Part shown: positions 52,212 to 60,484 of the stretch, piece by piece | Numbering within the stretch: the first letter of the stretch is position 1 | Layout: the number at the start of each line of letters is the position of its first letter | Notes under the pieces: generated by a model | Told to the model about the DNA's origin: nothing | The model's input: the letters and a program-made list of their open reading frames with translations, nothing else | Database searches by the model: none | NCBI RefSeq assembly: GCF_019668485.1 | Contig: NZ_AP024619.1 | Coordinates: 256,501-320,500, forward strand | DNA from: Gelria sp. Kuro-4 | GTDB taxonomy: Bacteria > Bacillota > DTU030 > DUMP01 | Reading direction: 5' to 3' | DNA: 64,000 bases | Position numbers and translations under genes: made by a program

Positions 52212-53117
52212 ATGGAGTTCAAAACCATCGGCTTCATCGGTGTAGGTGCCATGGGCAGCGGCATGGCGAAGAATTTGGCCAAACACGGCTTTAACGTTGT
52301 GGCATACGATGTCGATCCCACTAAAGTTGAAGCATTGAGCTCAGCCGGTATACGTGGGGCTCACGATATCGCCGGAGTTGTGCGGGTGAGCGATGCTGTA
52401 TTTACCAGTCTTCCTTCCGTAGCTGCCATTGAGGAAGTAATGGGCGGGGAAAAAGGTGTTCTGGCGAACATCAAAGAAGGCTCTTACATCCTGGACATGA
52501 GCACAATTGATCCCGGCACCACGCGCCGCTTAGCGCAACAAGCCGGCCAGAAAGGAACGCGATTCTGTGACTGCCCTGTTAGTGGAGGCCCGACGGGGGC
52601 TGCTAACGGCACACTGACCACAATGGTTGGTGCCAGTGATGAAGACTTTGCTACCATTAAGCCACTGCTAGCATGCTTCGCCACCAATATCATTCACGTG
52701 GGCGGTGTCGGCACCGGCCAGGTGGTGAAAATTGTTAATAATATCCTCGCAGCTATTCACACCGTTGCTCTCGGTGAAGCCTTGCTAACCGGTACGCAGG
52801 CTGGAGTAAAGCTTGAAATTCTAGCCGAGGTGATCAGCAAGAGCTCGGGACGCAGCTTCATTATCGATTACTTTGCGCCCAACTCCATCCTTAAGGGTAA
52901 TTATGACCATCCACTTTTCCAGCTCAAGCTAATGCATAAAGATGTTTCCTTGTATATGAAAATGGCCCAAGAATACCATATCCCCTCTCTCTTAGCCGCG
53001 GCTACGAAGGAGCTCTACAGCGCGGCCCTGTACCAAGGATGGGATAACAAGGACCATACAGCTGTGTGCCAAGTTCTAGAAAACATGGCCCATAAGAGAA
53101 TCGTCGAGCCGGCGTAA
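52212..53117 (+). CDS. Beta-hydroxyacid dehydrogenase (3-hydroxyisobutyrate / tartronate-semialdehyde reductase family)
   Basis: 301 residues. NAD(P) motif IGFIGVGAMGSGMAKNLAKH, substrate-site CPVSGGPTGAANGTL, catalytic lysine in GTGQVVKIVNNI and a helical C-terminal domain (LKLMHKDVSLYMKMAQEY). Interconverts a 3-hydroxyacid and a semialdehyde. In this operon it would act on the aldehyde handled by the AOR, with the acid entering by TRAP. Substrate not determinable. Confidence 0.9.
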   Translation: MEFKTIGFIGVGAMGSGMAKNLAKHGFNVVAYDVDPTKVEALSSAGIRGAHDIAGVVRVSDAVFTSLPSVAAIEEVMGGEKGVLANIKEGSYILDMSTIDPGTTRRLAQQAGQKGTRFCDCPVSGGPTGAANGTLTTMVGASDEDFATIKPLLACFATNIIHVGGVGTGQVVKIVNNILAAIHTVALGEALLTGTQAGVKLEILAEVISKSSGRSFIIDYFAPNSILKGNYDHPLFQLKLMHKDVSLYMKMAQEYHIPSLLAAATKELYSAALYQGWDNKDHTAVCQVLENMAHKRIVEPA

Positions 53118-53148
53118 AGACCAGCGCAAAATGCAGAGGAGGGTGGCA

Positions 53149-54186
53149 ATGAGCAGGTGGATTCGAGTTGTCTCTCATCTGATCCTGGTTGGGCTGGTGT
53201 TCAGTCTTGTTGGTTGTGGTGGCGCTTCAGCACCCAAAGAAGGAAGCGCCCCAGAAGCTAACAAGGCACCCGGTCAAAAATTCATCTTGAAAGTGGGAGC
53301 AGTTAACAATTCTACACATCCCTGCGTGATGGCCCTCAACGAGGTCTTTAAGCCTCGCGTGCAAGAATTCACGAATGGGCAGGTCGAGGTCCAGGTTTTC
53401 GACAATTCCCAGTTGGGCGGCGAACGAGACATGATGGAACAACTGCAGCTCGGCACACTGCAGATGTCTTATATCAGTCCCGTCCTGGGTGCGATTGAAC
53501 CCAAGATCAATATTCTTGATCTGCCCTACCTTTTCAAAGATGAAACGCACGTGGACAAGGTCCTGGATGGTCCTATCGGTGAAAAACTGCTGGCCGACCT
53601 ACCAAGTAAAGGCTTACGCTCACTGGGGTATTTCGAAAACGGTTTTCGCGTCGTTACGAACTCAAAGCGACCCATCAATAAGCTGGCGGATCTGCGTGGC
53701 CTCAAGATCAGAACTCCTGAAGCGCCCATTTCAGTGGCCATTTTCAAAGCGTTGGGCGCCAATGTCACGCCCCTGGCTTTCAACGAACTTTATAGCGCGC
53801 TGCAGCAGGGCGTCGTTGATGGGCAGGAAAACGCCTACAACACAGTTGCTTCCTCCTCGTTCTTTGAAGTACAGAAGTACGTGGCCGAAACGCATCACAT
53901 GTGGGGCAACTTTGCTATTTTGGTTAGTGAAAAGTGGTGGCAAAGCCTGCCCCAGGACGTACAAGACGCCATCAGCAAAGCCGCCAAAGAAGCCAGTACA
54001 CGCCAGCGGCAGCTCTTTCGTGAGCAGACGGCTAAAAGCAAAGAGCTGTGCCTCAGTAAAGGAATGCAACTCACAACACCCGATCCAGCGGAGTTCATTC
54101 AAGCTGTTCAACCTGTTTACCAGGATATGTACAAGGATCACCCGGAGTTCAAGGGTATTGTGGATGAGATTCTTAGTCTGAAGTGA
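53149..54186 (+). CDS. dctP: TRAP transporter solute-binding lipoprotein DctP
   Basis: 345 residues from ATG 53149 (GGAGGGTGGCA before it). Lipobox SLVGC, then AVNNSTHPCVMALNEVFKPR, FDNSQLGGERDMMEQLQLG, LRGLKIRTPEAP with the carboxylate-binding Arg and ALQQGVVDGQENAYN. Second TRAP binding protein of the window and clearly different from the one at 5833. Presumably brings the AOR or dehydrogenase substrate. Confidence 0.93.
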   Translation: MSRWIRVVSHLILVGLVFSLVGCGGASAPKEGSAPEANKAPGQKFILKVGAVNNSTHPCVMALNEVFKPRVQEFTNGQVEVQVFDNSQLGGERDMMEQLQLGTLQMSYISPVLGAIEPKINILDLPYLFKDETHVDKVLDGPIGEKLLADLPSKGLRSLGYFENGFRVVTNSKRPINKLADLRGLKIRTPEAPISVAIFKALGANVTPLAFNELYSALQQGVVDGQENAYNTVASSSFFEVQKYVAETHHMWGNFAILVSEKWWQSLPQDVQDAISKAAKEASTRQRQLFREQTAKSKELCLSKGMQLTTPDPAEFIQAVQPVYQDMYKDHPEFKGIVDEILSLK

Positions 54187-54194
54187 TAACGTCT

Positions 54195-54222
54195 GGGGGC
54201 GTAACGGTAAAGCTACGCCCCC
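54195..54222 (+). other. Stem-loop between dctP and dctQ
   Basis: GGGGGCGTA/TACGCCCCC, ten-base loop, no T run. Same position as the stem-loop at 6841 in the other TRAP operon; may stabilise the dctP part of the mRNA. Confidence 0.6.
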
Positions 54223-54251
54223 ACCCTACCACACGAGGGGGGACAGGCCCG

Positions 54252-54737
54252 GTGGACGCGAGATCGTTATTTTATATAGTTGACAGGAAATTAACGTGGC
54301 TCGTTCAAGTGCTTACTGTTGCCTTGTTCACAGGGATGGTGGTACTCGTCTTTGCTCAGGTTTACACGCGCTTCTTGACGAACCATTCCCTCACGTGGAG
54401 TGAAGAACTGTCACGTTTTCTAATGATCTGGATGGTTTTCCTTGCTTCCTACCTGGCTTTCAAACAAAAATCGCACATAATGGTGGACAACCTTGTCAAG
54501 GCTTTGCCAGGTCCCTGGGCAAGCGCAGTTCAGGCGGCAGCTCATCTGGCGATGGTGCTTTTCTTAGTCGTTCTATTGTGGGGGGCCTACGCCGTGCTTC
54601 CAACCACGGCCCTGCAGAAGTCTCCCGCTAACAACATCGTCATGGCCTACGTTTACGCCGCAATACCGGTCAGTGCGTTGCTGACGCTCTTGGAGGTTAT
54701 GCGTAACCTGTGCGCGATTCTAGGGAAAGGGAGGTAA
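54252..54737 (+). CDS. dctQ: TRAP transporter small membrane subunit DctQ
   Basis: 161 residues from GTG 54252 (GAGGGGGG seven to ten bases before); the frame is open further upstream over the stem-loop. Four membrane segments, family signature FAQVYTRFLTNHSLTWSEEL and FLMIWMVFLASYLAFKQKSH. Followed after 10 bases by dctM. Confidence 0.88.
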   Translation: MDARSLFYIVDRKLTWLVQVLTVALFTGMVVLVFAQVYTRFLTNHSLTWSEELSRFLMIWMVFLASYLAFKQKSHIMVDNLVKALPGPWASAVQAAAHLAMVLFLVVLLWGAYAVLPTTALQKSPANNIVMAYVYAAIPVSALLTLLEVMRNLCAILGKGR

Positions 54738-54747
54738 CAGCACCTCC

Positions 54748-56034
54748 ATGATGGCACTGCTCGTATTTCTAGTCTCACTGTTCTTTTTTATCTTTCTAGG
54801 TGTACCGATTTTTATGAGCCTCGGCTTGAGTTCCCTTTGCATCTGGCTTTGGCACTTCGGCGCCTTAGAACCAGCAATCCTCATTCAAAAAATGTTTATT
54901 GGCATCGACAGCTTTCCGCTCATGGCCATCCCCTTCTTTATGCTTGCGGGAGAATTGATGAACACCGGCGGCGTCTCACGTCGCCTGGTTGGTTTCGCCC
55001 AGTGTCTGATCGGGTGGGTAAGGGAAGGTCTCGGTTTTGCAGTAGTTTTAGCTTCTATGTTCATTGCCGCGATTCTCGGGTCGGCGTCAGCGAGTGCGGC
55101 CATGATTGGTATGGTAATGATACCCGCCATGGCAGAACGTGGTTACGAGACTGACTTTTCCGCCGCCTTGGTTGCTTCCGCTGGATCTATCGGTCCAATC
55201 ATCCCACCCAGCATTCCGTTCATCATTTACGGGGTAATCGGCGAGGTTTCGATCGCTAAGCTCTTCGTCGGCGGCTATATTCCAGGTATCCTAATGGGGC
55301 TTTCTTTCATGGCTTACACCTACTTTTTTGCCAGAAAACGAGGCTATCCTTCCGAAAGTTTTCCTACCCTAAAGTCGTTTGCCTCCTCGTTCAAGGAAGC
55401 GTTCCTCACCTTGCTTCTTCCCGTAATTATAATGGGAGGAATCTTGGGCGGAGTGTTCACGCCCACAGAAGCCGCGGTAGTGGCCGTGGTTTACGCCTTT
55501 TTAGTCGGAACCTTTGCCTATCGAGAGATTAAGTGGACAGACCTGTCGGGGATTTTCTTGCGCGCAGCCAACAGCACGGCGATGGTCTTAATGGTAATGT
55601 CTACGGCAACCCTGCTTTCATGGGTTTTGACTCTAGAGAGGGTGCCGCAGACCGTAACGCAGGCGCTGCTGACAGTCTCATCCAGCCCGATAGTGTTCCT
55701 GCTCCTCGTCAATGTCTTTATGATTGTCGTTGGTATGTTCCTCGACGCCGTGTCCGCCCTGACCATTCTGACGCCTGTTCTCTTGCCTGCGGCAAAAGCT
55801 CTGAACATCGATCCGGTCCTGTTCGGTGTACTGCTTGCCTTGAATTTGAGCATCGGTGTGTTGACGCCGCCGGTGGGACTCAACCTGTACGTGGTCTCCA
55901 GCATCGCCAAGTTGGATCTCGTGCGGATAAGTAAAGCTGTCCTTCCCTTTCTTGCCCTGATCACTCTGGTCATCTTGATAATGATCTTTTTCCCAGCTAC
56001 GGTTACCTATTTGCCCAACTTGTGGCTGCACTGA
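54748..56034 (+). CDS. dctM: TRAP transporter large permease DctM
   Basis: 428 residues. About twelve hydrophobic segments; GIDSFPLMAIPFFMLAGELM, GSASASAAMIGMVMIPAMAE and PIIPPSIPFIIYGVIGEVSI are DctM motifs. Starts ATG-ATG; GGGAGG about 15 bases before. End of the moderate-GC operon: the next gene, 15 bases on, is strongly GC-rich. Confidence 0.92.
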   Translation: MMALLVFLVSLFFFIFLGVPIFMSLGLSSLCIWLWHFGALEPAILIQKMFIGIDSFPLMAIPFFMLAGELMNTGGVSRRLVGFAQCLIGWVREGLGFAVVLASMFIAAILGSASASAAMIGMVMIPAMAERGYETDFSAALVASAGSIGPIIPPSIPFIIYGVIGEVSIAKLFVGGYIPGILMGLSFMAYTYFFARKRGYPSESFPTLKSFASSFKEAFLTLLLPVIIMGGILGGVFTPTEAAVVAVVYAFLVGTFAYREIKWTDLSGIFLRAANSTAMVLMVMSTATLLSWVLTLERVPQTVTQALLTVSSSPIVFLLLVNVFMIVVGMFLDAVSALTILTPVLLPAAKALNIDPVLFGVLLALNLSIGVLTPPVGLNLYVVSSIAKLDLVRISKAVLPFLALITLVILIMIFFPATVTYLPNLWLH

Positions 56035-56049
56035 GAAGGAGGCATTGAT

Positions 56050-56766
56050 ATGCGCATCAACCCCGATCTTTGCATCGGCTGCGGGTCCTGCGTCCCGTAC
56101 TGCCCCATGCGCGCCATCAGCCTGAAAGACCACGCCGTGGTGAACGAGGACGAGTGCGTGGAGTGCGGCATCTGCGTCCGCGCCGGCGTCTGCCCCGTGG
56201 ACGCCTTCGAGCCGCCCAAGCTCGAGTACCCGCGCATCCTGCGCCAGGTCTTCTCCGACCCTCTGGTGACCCACCCCGGTACCAACGTCCCCGGGCGCGG
56301 CACCGAGGAGATGAAGACCAACGACGTCACCGGCCGCTTCCGCCGCGGTCACGCCGGCATCGCCGTGGAGCTCGGCCGGCCCGGCACCGGCACCCGCCTC
56401 TACAACGTGGAGAAGGTGGCCCAGGCGGTGGCCCCCTTCGGCGTCAAGTTCGAGCCGAAGAACCCCACCACTCAGCTCATGGTGGACCAGAGCACCGGGA
56501 AATTAAAGGACGACTGCCTGAACGAGAAGGTCCTTTCCGCCATTGTGGAGTTCGACTGCCGGGAGGACCAGGTGGTGCCCATCCTCACCGCCATCAAGAA
56601 GGTGGCGGCTGAGCTCGATACTGTCTTCTCGCTGGACATCTGCAGCCGCGTGGCGGAGGACGGCACCATCCCCACGGCGGAGCTGGCCCGCCGGGCCGGG
56701 TTCACCCCTTCCATCAACGGCAAAACCAACGCCGGCCTCGGCCGGCCCCTGGCAAAGGAGGACTAA
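56050..56766 (+). CDS. Di-[4Fe-4S] ferredoxin with an unknown C-terminal domain
   Basis: 238 residues (AAGGAGG before the start). Two clusters at the N-terminus: CIGCGSCVPYCPM (8-18) and CVECGICVRAGVCPVD (37-50). Residues 70-238 form a domain I cannot name (NDVTGRFRRGHAGIAVELGR; GRPGTGTRLYNVEKVAQAV), containing further Cys. GC and codon use differ from the TRAP genes before it and match the following gene, so it likely belongs to a second unit with it. Possible electron acceptor for an AOR. Confidence 0.8.
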   Translation: MRINPDLCIGCGSCVPYCPMRAISLKDHAVVNEDECVECGICVRAGVCPVDAFEPPKLEYPRILRQVFSDPLVTHPGTNVPGRGTEEMKTNDVTGRFRRGHAGIAVELGRPGTGTRLYNVEKVAQAVAPFGVKFEPKNPTTQLMVDQSTGKLKDDCLNEKVLSAIVEFDCREDQVVPILTAIKKVAAELDTVFSLDICSRVAEDGTIPTAELARRAGFTPSINGKTNAGLGRPLAKED

Positions 56767-56769
56767 CCC

Positions 56770-57387
56770 ATGACCCACACCCTGCACCGAAGCGGCGACC
56801 CCGCGGGCCTGGCCCACGACTACGTCATCTTCGCCATCGCGGCCCAGGGGGTGAACTCCCAGGGCGCGGCCCCCAAGTTCAAACGGTTCGCCGACATCGC
56901 CTTAAAGTACAACCCGGTGAACTTCGGCGACATGAAGAGCGGGAACATGTACACCGTGGGGAAGGACGAGATTCTGGGGAACTTCCGGGAGAACTCCATC
57001 GTCCACGCGGTGTTCACGGATAAAGACACCGTCCTCAAGTGCCTGAAAGAGGTGAAGGAAGCGGACATCGGGCTTTCCATCGTGGTCTCGGGCCTGGTGC
57101 ACGAGGTGGGCGAGGCCTGCCGCGCCGCCGGGACGGCGGCGCACACGGTGGAGCACTCGCTGGGGATCCACGGGGCGAGGGAGAAGCTCCCGGCCCCGGC
57201 GGTGCTCGACATCAGCACGATGTGCGGCCACGGCATGGTGGCCTTCTCGCTGGTGGAGCACCTGGTGGACGAGGTGAAGGCCGGGCGCACCACGGTGGAA
57301 AAGGCGGCCCGGGAGCTGGCCAAGCAGTGCGTCTGCGGGGTCTTTAACCCCGTGCGGGCGGCGGAGATCATCCAAAGGCTGGTCTAG
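56770..57387 (+). CDS. Conserved-looking protein of unknown function, partner of the ferredoxin
   Basis: 205 residues, 3 bases after the ferredoxin stop. Soluble, with FGDMKSGNMYTVGKDEILGN, TAAHTVEHSLGIHGAREKLP, DISTMCGHGMVAFSLVEHLV and CVCGVFNPVRAAEIIQRL. Several His and Cys residues in clustered, conserved-looking positions suggest a metal- or cofactor-binding site. No recognised family. It shares the GC-rich codon use of the ferredoxin gene. Confidence 0.75.
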   Translation: MTHTLHRSGDPAGLAHDYVIFAIAAQGVNSQGAAPKFKRFADIALKYNPVNFGDMKSGNMYTVGKDEILGNFRENSIVHAVFTDKDTVLKCLKEVKEADIGLSIVVSGLVHEVGEACRAAGTAAHTVEHSLGIHGAREKLPAPAVLDISTMCGHGMVAFSLVEHLVDEVKAGRTTVEKAARELAKQCVCGVFNPVRAAEIIQRLV

Positions 57388-57526
57388 GATTCTATCAGAA
57401 GACGGAAAAATGAGCAGGGCTCGCCAGGGCGCGGGTCCTGTTTTCGTTTGGCGCGGGCCGGGCAGGAAAAACATGGTGGCTCAGCGAAGTACAATTCAGA
57501 AGTTCGCGGCAAGGGGGCTCGGGGTT

Positions 57527-58116
57527 ATGGAAGGCGCAGAACACGACCGATGCGCGGAAGCGGCGCGGCTGCGCCGCGAGCTGGACCTGGCCCGGCGGCT
57601 GCAGGCGGCAATCGTGAGCGCCATTTTCAGCGGCTTTCTGGTGGTGGACCGAACGGGGCGGGTAATGGAGCTTAACCCGCTGGGCGGCAAGACCCTGGGC
57701 GTCACCCCCCAGGAGGCCATCGGCCGCCCCGTGACGGCGCTGGTACGGTCGCGCCCGGGCATCTCAGCGGCACTGGAGACGGGGAAGGCCTGGTCCGATC
57801 GGGAGTTTCTGGTGGAGACCAGCCAGGGCCCGCGCCGCCTCATGACCACCGCCGTGCCGGTGAAAGCCGCCGACGGCTCCGTCCTGGCGGTGACGAGCGG
57901 GCGGCGCTCCTCGGCGCCCTGGCCCGCTCGGGGGGCAACGTGACGCGCGCCGCCCGGGAGCTCGGCATCGGCCGCACCACGTTCTACGACAAGCTTCGTA
58001 AGCATAACTTGAACCAGAGCCGGGGCCGCTGTTCGGATTCCCGTTCACTGTCCGGATATCGGACAGACGGGCGTACCGATTGCGATCACAACCGGGGATC
58101 CGCCGCCCGACCGTAG
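57527..58116 (+). pseudogene. Third sigma-54-type activator, lacking its AAA+ domain and frameshifted
   Basis: From ATG 57527 a PAS domain reads ...IFSGFLVVDRTGRVMELNPL ... TTAVPVKAADGSVLAVTSG, closely like those of the activators at 567 and 47763. Directly after it, in another frame from 57901, comes a Fis-type HTH (GGNVTRAARELGIGRTTFYD; KLRKHNL) to TAG at 58114. The whole GAFTGA-containing AAA+ domain, about 1 kb, is missing and the two pieces are out of frame. The in-frame product stops at 57943. It cannot open a sigma-54 promoter by itself. Confidence 0.8.
58048..58066. promoter_or_regulatory. 19-bp palindrome, probable activator site
   Basis: CTGTCCGGATATCGGACAG: seven-base perfect arms around GATAT, 95 bases before the -24 box. 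Good position for a sigma-54 enhancer site. Resembles the TGTCAAATATTTGACA palindrome at 531. Confidence 0.55.
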
Positions 58117-58160
58117 GTACACATCCCCTGCCGCACGCGCTTTTCTAAGCCGCCCGCCGC

Positions 58161-58177
58161 TGGCACACGGTTTGCTG
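58161..58177 (+). promoter_or_regulatory. Sigma-54 (-24/-12) promoter of the second AOR
   Basis: TGGCACA-CGGT-TTGCTG, matching TGGCACG-N4-TTGCW with one change in the -24 block. About 60 bases before the AOR start. Confidence 0.85.
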
Positions 58178-58238
58178 TGATGGATATGGGTTGCTGCTGC
58201 CGCAGAGCCCAGTAAACGCACGGAAGGAGGAGCAGAGT

Positions 58239-60092
58239 ATGGGCAACGGGTACTGGGGCAAGGTCTTACGCGTAAACCTGACCGACCGCACCTTTCGGGA
58301 AGAACCAGTGGGTGAGGACGTTTGGCGCAGGCTCCTGGGTGGGGCTGGCTACGGGGCCAAGGTGCTGCTCGAGGAGACACCGGCCAAGGTGGACCCGCTG
58401 GGACCGGAGAACAAGATCATCTTCGGCATCGGCTGCCTGCAGAGCGTCCCGGCGCCGGGGAGCGCCAAGTGGAGCGTGGTCACCAAGTCACCCTTAACCC
58501 GCACGTACCTGGATTCCGCCGGGGCGGGCACCTGGGCGCCCATCTTCAAGCGCACCGGGTACGACTCGCTCGTCATCGAAGGCAAGGCCAGCGAACCGCT
58601 CTACCTCTACATTACCGACGGCAGGGTGGAGTTCCGCCCCGCCGGGCACCTCTGGGGCAAGACAACCGGCGAAACCACCGGCACCTTAAAGGATGAACTA
58701 GGCAAGAACGCCAGCGTGCTCAGTATCGGTCCGGCCGGTGAGCGCCTGGTTCCCATCGCCTGCATCGCCTCCGACGGCATCAGCTTCGCCGGTCGCGGCG
58801 GTGCCGGCGCCGTAATGGGCTCGAAGAACCTCAAGGCCATCGCCGCCTATGGGACCCAGGAGTGCCCCGTGGCCGACCGCGAAACGGCCTACCGGCTCAG
58901 CCGGGAAATGATGAGGGAACTGGCCGAGCGCGGCGCCGGCTTCAGCGAGAACGGTACACCCGCCGTTATCGTACCGTTTGAGGAGATGGGCGACACCCCC
59001 ATCAAATACTGGACGGGGGACGTGTGGCACGAGGGCGCGCGCCTGCTGGGGACGCCGCACTATAACGAGGTCCTAAACACGAAACCGCTGCACTGTCTGC
59101 ACTGCCCGGTGGGCTGCCACCGCCGCGTGCGGGTGGACGGTCCGCCGGAGTTCGCCATGGAGGGTAACGGCCCGGAGTACGAGACCATCGCCATGTTGGG
59201 CTCCAACCTCCTCATCGACGACTTGGCCCCCGTCACCAAGGCCAACGAGCTCTGCAACATGCTGGGGATCGACACCATCTCGGCCGGCGCCTGGATCGGT
59301 TTCCTGATGGAGTGCTACGAGAAGGGGCTCCTCACCGACGCCGAGCTGGGCGGCCCGGTGCGCTGGGGCGACGGCCACCGGATGGTGGAGCTCGTCGAGC
59401 AGATCGCCCGGGGTGAAGGCGTGAGCCGCTTCTTTAAGGAAGGCATTGTGGGCGCAGCGAAAATGGTCGGGAAAGGCGCCGAAGAGCTCATCGTCCACGT
59501 GAAGAACCTGGACTTCCCCGCCCACGACCCGCGCGCCGTTTTCGGCCTGGGCGTGAACTACGCCACCTGCCCCATCGGCGCCTCCCACGAGCGCGGCGAC
59601 CCGCAGGCCACCGCCCTGGGCCTCTGCTACCCCGAGCTCGGCTGGGATGAACCGCCGGAGCGCTTCGACATCGACCGCGCCGCCGAGGTGGCTTACGTCA
59701 TCACCAATGCCAGCCTGATGTACAACTCCCTGACGTTCTGTAAGTTTATCGTCAAAGGCGCCGGGATGACCCTTACCGAGCTCACCGACATCTTTAACGC
59801 CGTGACGGGCTGGAACTGGACCCCGGCCGAGCTGGCCGACGTAGGTAAACGGGTCATTACGGTGCAGCGTCTCGTCAACGTGCGCGACGGCATCGGCCGC
59901 AAGGACGATGTGCTCCCGCCTAAGATGTACATCACGGCCAAGGAAGGCGGCCGCGTGGGCAAGACCCCGGCCACAGAGCACGAGCGCGTCCTCTCCGAGT
60001 ACTATGCCCGGCGCGGCTGGGACGAAAACGGCGTGCCCACGCGCGAAACGGTGGAGAAACTGGCGTTGGGCGAGCTCCTTAAGTACGTGTAG
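58239..60092 (+). CDS. Tungsten-dependent aldehyde:ferredoxin oxidoreductase (AOR), second copy
   Basis: 617 residues from ATG 58239 (AAGGAGGAG before it). GNGYWGKVLRVNLTDRTFRE start; SAKWSVVTKSPLTRTYLDSA; GAVMGSKNLKAIAAYG; cluster ligands C286-x2-C289-x3-C293 and C501. The short-chain AOR family is likely, but some members reduce carboxylates or act on aromatic or other aldehydes. Very GC-rich, unlike the copy at 49943. The gene is preceded by its own sigma-54 promoter and a broken activator, and followed by a MoaD-like gene. Confidence 0.94.
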   Translation: MGNGYWGKVLRVNLTDRTFREEPVGEDVWRRLLGGAGYGAKVLLEETPAKVDPLGPENKIIFGIGCLQSVPAPGSAKWSVVTKSPLTRTYLDSAGAGTWAPIFKRTGYDSLVIEGKASEPLYLYITDGRVEFRPAGHLWGKTTGETTGTLKDELGKNASVLSIGPAGERLVPIACIASDGISFAGRGGAGAVMGSKNLKAIAAYGTQECPVADRETAYRLSREMMRELAERGAGFSENGTPAVIVPFEEMGDTPIKYWTGDVWHEGARLLGTPHYNEVLNTKPLHCLHCPVGCHRRVRVDGPPEFAMEGNGPEYETIAMLGSNLLIDDLAPVTKANELCNMLGIDTISAGAWIGFLMECYEKGLLTDAELGGPVRWGDGHRMVELVEQIARGEGVSRFFKEGIVGAAKMVGKGAEELIVHVKNLDFPAHDPRAVFGLGVNYATCPIGASHERGDPQATALGLCYPELGWDEPPERFDIDRAAEVAYVITNASLMYNSLTFCKFIVKGAGMTLTELTDIFNAVTGWNWTPAELADVGKRVITVQRLVNVRDGIGRKDDVLPPKMYITAKEGGRVGKTPATEHERVLSEYYARRGWDENGVPTRETVEKLALGELLKYV

Positions 60093-60099
60093 CAGGTAA

Positions 60100-60121
60100 G
60101 GGGCGCGCTGCGGCGCGCCCC
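60100..60121 (+). other. GC-rich hairpin between AOR and moaD-like gene
   Basis: GGGGCGCGC/GCGCGCCCC with loop TGCG. No T run, so it is more likely an mRNA stabilising or attenuating stem than a complete terminator. Confidence 0.5.
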
Positions 60122-60155
60122 TGGCGCGGACAGTGCCCCGCAGGGAGTGAAGAGT

Positions 60156-60389
60156 GTGCAGGTTAGGGTTAAGCCTGTTTCTTACTTAAAAAAATACCTG
60201 CCGGAAGGCGAAAAGGTTATGGTCAAGGAGCTGACCGCACCGGTTACGGTGGCCGAACTGCTCGCGCTCTGCGGCTTTCCGGAAGAACTCCAGCCCCTCG
60301 TTACAGTGAACGGCCGCCGCAAAAAGCTGGACTACCGGGTGGCTGATGGCGACGAGATCCTCATCGCGCCGCCGGCAGCCGGCGGTTGA
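60156..60389 (+). CDS. MoaD/ThiS-like ubiquitin-fold protein, second copy
   Basis: 77 residues from GTG 60156 (AGGGAG eight bases before; GTG 60147 is the alternative). Starts VQVRVKPVSYLKKYL, has VTVAELLALCGFPEEL and ends with DEILIAPPAAGG. The terminal Gly-Gly marks a sulfur-carrier protein. Follows the second AOR gene as the copy at 51833 follows the first; the ThiF/MoeB-like protein at the window end could activate both. Confidence 0.85.
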   Translation: MQVRVKPVSYLKKYLPEGEKVMVKELTAPVTVAELLALCGFPEELQPLVTVNGRRKKLDYRVADGDEILIAPPAAGG

Positions 60390-60484
60390 AGGGGTAGTGC
60401 GCGGGGAAAGAAGGCGGTGCCGTGGAAGCCGCCGCCCAGCGCGTCACACCCCGGCTCATTCCACCTGCCGTATCTGGGCGGGGC

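Noticed and set aside
60100-60121. Terminator between the second AOR and its MoaD-like gene
   Set aside because: Perfect stem but no T run; the next gene follows within 35 bases on the same strand, so read-through is expected.
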